Shown here piece after piece: positions 62,520 to 64,000 of a stretch of 64,000 bases of DNA (its first letter is position 1; every line of letters starts with the position of its first letter). The notes beneath the pieces were generated by a model. That model was not told the DNA's origin. It saw only the letters and a program-made list of their open reading frames with translations, and ran no database searches. This stretch comes from Terriglobia bacterium (GTDB lineage: Bacteria > Acidobacteriota > Terriglobia > Bryobacterales > UBA6623): the NCBI GenBank assembly GCA_009841225.1, contig VXMF01000009.1:159042-223041 (forward strand). Direction: 5' to 3'. The translations under genes were made by a program, and so were the position numbers.

Positions 62520-63203
62520 GTGTTCCACGGAATTCGCGAACAGATTCAGACCGTCTTCAAGCACGACCCCGCTGCCAAGAGCGGCCTCGAGGTCTTGCTG
62601 TGCTATCCCGGCGTCCATGCGATCCTGCTGCATCGCTTCGCGAATAGGCTCTACCGCTGGCGCCGGTTCGTGCTCGCCCGGCTGCTGTCGCACGTGTCGC
62701 GCCTGATCACCGGGATCGAGATCCATCCAGGCGCAACTATCGGCCGCCGCTTCTTCATTGATCACGGAATGGGAGTCGTCATCGGCGAGACGAGCGTTAT
62801 CGGCGACGACGTCCTGCTCTACCAAGGGGTTACGCTCGGAGGCACAGGCCACGGTCGGGAGCGGCGCCACCCGATGCTGGGCAATCACGTCGTGGTGGGC
62901 TCGGGCGCCAAAGTACTGGGCAATATCGAACTCGGGGAATGGGTCAAGGTCGGGGCGGGCTCGGTCGTGGTGAAATCAGTGCCAGCTCACGCCACCGTCG
63001 TGGGCATACCCGGCCGCGTGGTAGCCGTGAAGGGCGTCAGCGTCAGCCATGACGAATGGCAGATGCTCGAGCACGGCGAACTGCCCGACCCGGTCGGCCA
63101 GACGCTCGCGAACCTAAACGAAAGGCTCTCGCTGATCGAAGCGGAGGTTAAGGTGCCAGATACGCCCGAGCCGGACGTTGGCACGACGTTGCCCAGCGGT
63201 TAG
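62520..63203 (+). CDS. cysE: Serine O-acetyltransferase
   Basis: 227-residue left-handed beta-helix enzyme making O-acetylserine for cysteine synthesis. The N-terminal helical part is [20 protein letters not shown] and [18 protein letters not shown]. The hexapeptide region has [39 protein letters not shown] and [12 protein letters not shown] 62520 is chosen because AGAGG lies five bases upstream and the family N-terminus begins there. The open frame to 62430 adds 30 unconserved residues. Length equals the short plant/Gram-positive-like form. Confidence 0.92.
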   Translation: MFHGIREQIQTVFKHDPAAKSGLEVLLCYPGVHAILLHRFANRLYRWRRFVLARLLSHVSRLITGIEIHPGATIGRRFFIDHGMGVVIGETSVIGDDVLLYQGVTLGGTGHGRERRHPMLGNHVVVGSGAKVLGNIELGEWVKVGAGSVVVKSVPAHATVVGIPGRVVAVKGVSVSHDEWQMLEHGELPDPVGQTLANLNERLSLIEAEVKVPDTPEPDVGTTLPSG

Positions 63204-63206
63204 CCC

Positions 63207-63422
63207 TCAGGCGGGCGTAGCCGATCCCTCGCCCACGGTCTCTTCTTCGAGCGGAGGCAGCCCGAGATCTGCCGGATCGATCGCCTCGACTGGAGGTCCG
63301 CCACCGTCCGAGACGCGCTCAGCCTTGCGCTGCTGTTTCTTCTCTTCCTTGTCTCGACGCTTGTTGGCGCGCGCAAGCTCCTTAAGGCGCTTCTGGAATC
63401 GAGTGTTGGATCGACTAGCCAA
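63207..63422 (-). CDS. Small basic protein of unknown function
   Basis: 71-residue protein, MASRSNTRFQKRLKELARAN then a Lys/Arg/Glu-rich helix (KEEKKQQRKAERV) and an acidic Pro-rich tail. Short proteins starting (S/N)TRFQKR(x)KE are common in many bacteria and are of unknown role. It may be a nucleic-acid-binding peptide. A GGAGGG-type ribosome site is present in the upstream AAGGAGGGTAG (read on the minus strand). It converges with cysE, three bases apart. Confidence 0.75.
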   Translation of the reverse strand: MASRSNTRFQKRLKELARANKRRDKEEKKQQRKAERVSDGGGPPVEAIDPADLGLPPLEEETVGEGSATPA

Positions 63423-63679
63423 TGGAACTACCCTCCTTAAGGTCGCAGTAGAGCCGTCGGCACGGCCTGCATCCCAACCGGCGCGGACCGTCGCTTCGGA
63501 CAGTATGCATTATTGCAGACCGTAACAAACCGTGCGCTTCAGAATGTCGAAGGCTTGCTCTAGTGGCGATACGCACACGGTGAACGAAAGGCGCCGTGCC
63601 CTTGCTGGATCGAGCGGCGAACTCGCGAGCGGAATGGATCGATGCTTCGCCCGCCCTGGAGTGGAATCTCGCGCCTGCG

Positions 63680-63820
63680 CTAGTTGCGACGGGCGCGACG
63701 CCGACTTCGCTTGGAGCGGATCTCTTTCAGCTTGCTGGGCTTGCGCTTGGGCTTGCTGATCCTAAAGGTCCCGCTCCCCATGTATTCCGCACCATAAACT
63801 TCGGTCTTTTTCTCGGCCAT
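63680..63820 (-). CDS. Very small highly basic protein
   Basis: 46-residue open frame starting ATG at 63820, preceded by AAGGCGAG. The protein begins MAEKKTEVYGAEYMGSGTFR and continues with ISKPKRKPSKLKEIRSKRSR and RRARRN. The first half is neutral and the second strongly basic, much like a ribosome- or nucleic-acid-associated peptide. I do not recognise the family. Clean start, ribosome site and codon pattern support a real gene. Confidence 0.6.
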   Translation of the reverse strand: MAEKKTEVYGAEYMGSGTFRISKPKRKPSKLKEIRSKRSRRRARRN

Positions 63821-63889
63821 GGCTGACTCGCCTTCTTGATCAGGATACCGCATCCGGGAGCCGGGGAGTGGCAGAGCGCCGTGCCAATC

Positions 63890-64000
63890 GTCCGGGCAGG
63901 GGGGGGGGCCGCGCGGGGGGGGGGGGCGCGGCCCAGGGGGGGAGCACCGCGGGAGGGGGCGGACGGGCCCGGAGGGACACAGAGAGTGAAAAAAAAAAAA
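63890..64000. other. Low-quality contig end (poly-G and poly-A)
   Basis: Runs of 11-13 G, a G-rich hairpin GGCCGCGC / GCGCGGCC around a poly-G loop, and a terminal run of 12 A. This resembles two-colour sequencing poly-G artefact at an assembly edge rather than genomic DNA. Confidence 0.8.

Noticed and set aside
63901..63932. Hairpin around poly-G as an RNA or G-quadruplex element
   Set aside because: More simply explained by poly-G sequencing artefact at the contig end.

Overview
The window is a GC-rich stretch that looks like part of an Acidobacteriota genome. That placement is an inference. It rests on three large carboxypeptidase-regulatory-domain (Oar-like) TonB-dependent receptors, DUF5818-like small exported proteins, a VWFA-related protein, a CRTAC1/ASPIC-UnbV protein, a DUF3604 protein, and a Gram-negative envelope gene set (kdsA, lolA, lepB). 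The last ~110 bases (poly-G tracts ending in poly-A) look like a sequencing or assembly artefact at a contig end, and mutY is cut by the left edge, so this is probably a draft or metagenomic contig.

Region 1 (1-8.0 kb, minus strand): central carbon metabolism. icd and mdh form a tight pair. They are followed by a small exported protein with its own promoter, sdhC-sdhA-sdhB under a near-consensus promoter, and a second paralogous small exported protein. Next comes the C-terminal remnant of a different type of succinate dehydrogenase iron-sulfur subunit, and then mutY.

Region 2 (8.2-11.6 kb): signal peptidase I, mannose-1-phosphate guanylyltransferase, a DUF2064 glycosyltransferase-like gene and a LytTR response regulator.

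Region 3 (11.6-21.6 kb, plus strand): a TonB-dependent receptor, then an overlapping run of type IV pilus / type II secretion-like genes (platform protein, ATPase, PilM-, PilN-, PilO-, PilP-like) ending in an unusual long-tailed pseudopilin. No secretin or prepilin peptidase lies in the window.

Region 4 (21.6-34.7 kb): housekeeping genes (adenylate kinase, SDR oxidoreductase, kdsA, aminotransferase, lolA, cyclophilin, a UxaA-family hydratase, GAF protein, CysQ, DUF3604 protein, recN). It also holds a tRNA-Met(CAU) and a ~260-bp element with doubled inverted-repeat ends.

Region 5 (34.8-49.6 kb): the most accessory part. It has an orphan antitoxin, a small exported acidic protein, a tandem pair of exported proteins with Ser/Tyr/Gly low-complexity repeats plus TPRs, an FG-GAP/CRTAC1 protein, and two tandem Oar-like receptors whose terminators have almost the same stem. 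It reads as a cell-surface locus of unknown purpose.

Region 6 (49.9-63.8 kb): a steroid 5-alpha-reductase-like membrane enzyme, pyruvate/2-oxo-acid dehydrogenase E1 alpha and beta, a Tat-exported PQQ dehydrogenase, a VWA protein, a coiled-coil membrane protein, a DUF1080 protein, a radical SAM/SPASM protein, a sulfatase, an alpha/beta hydrolase, cysE and two very small basic proteins.
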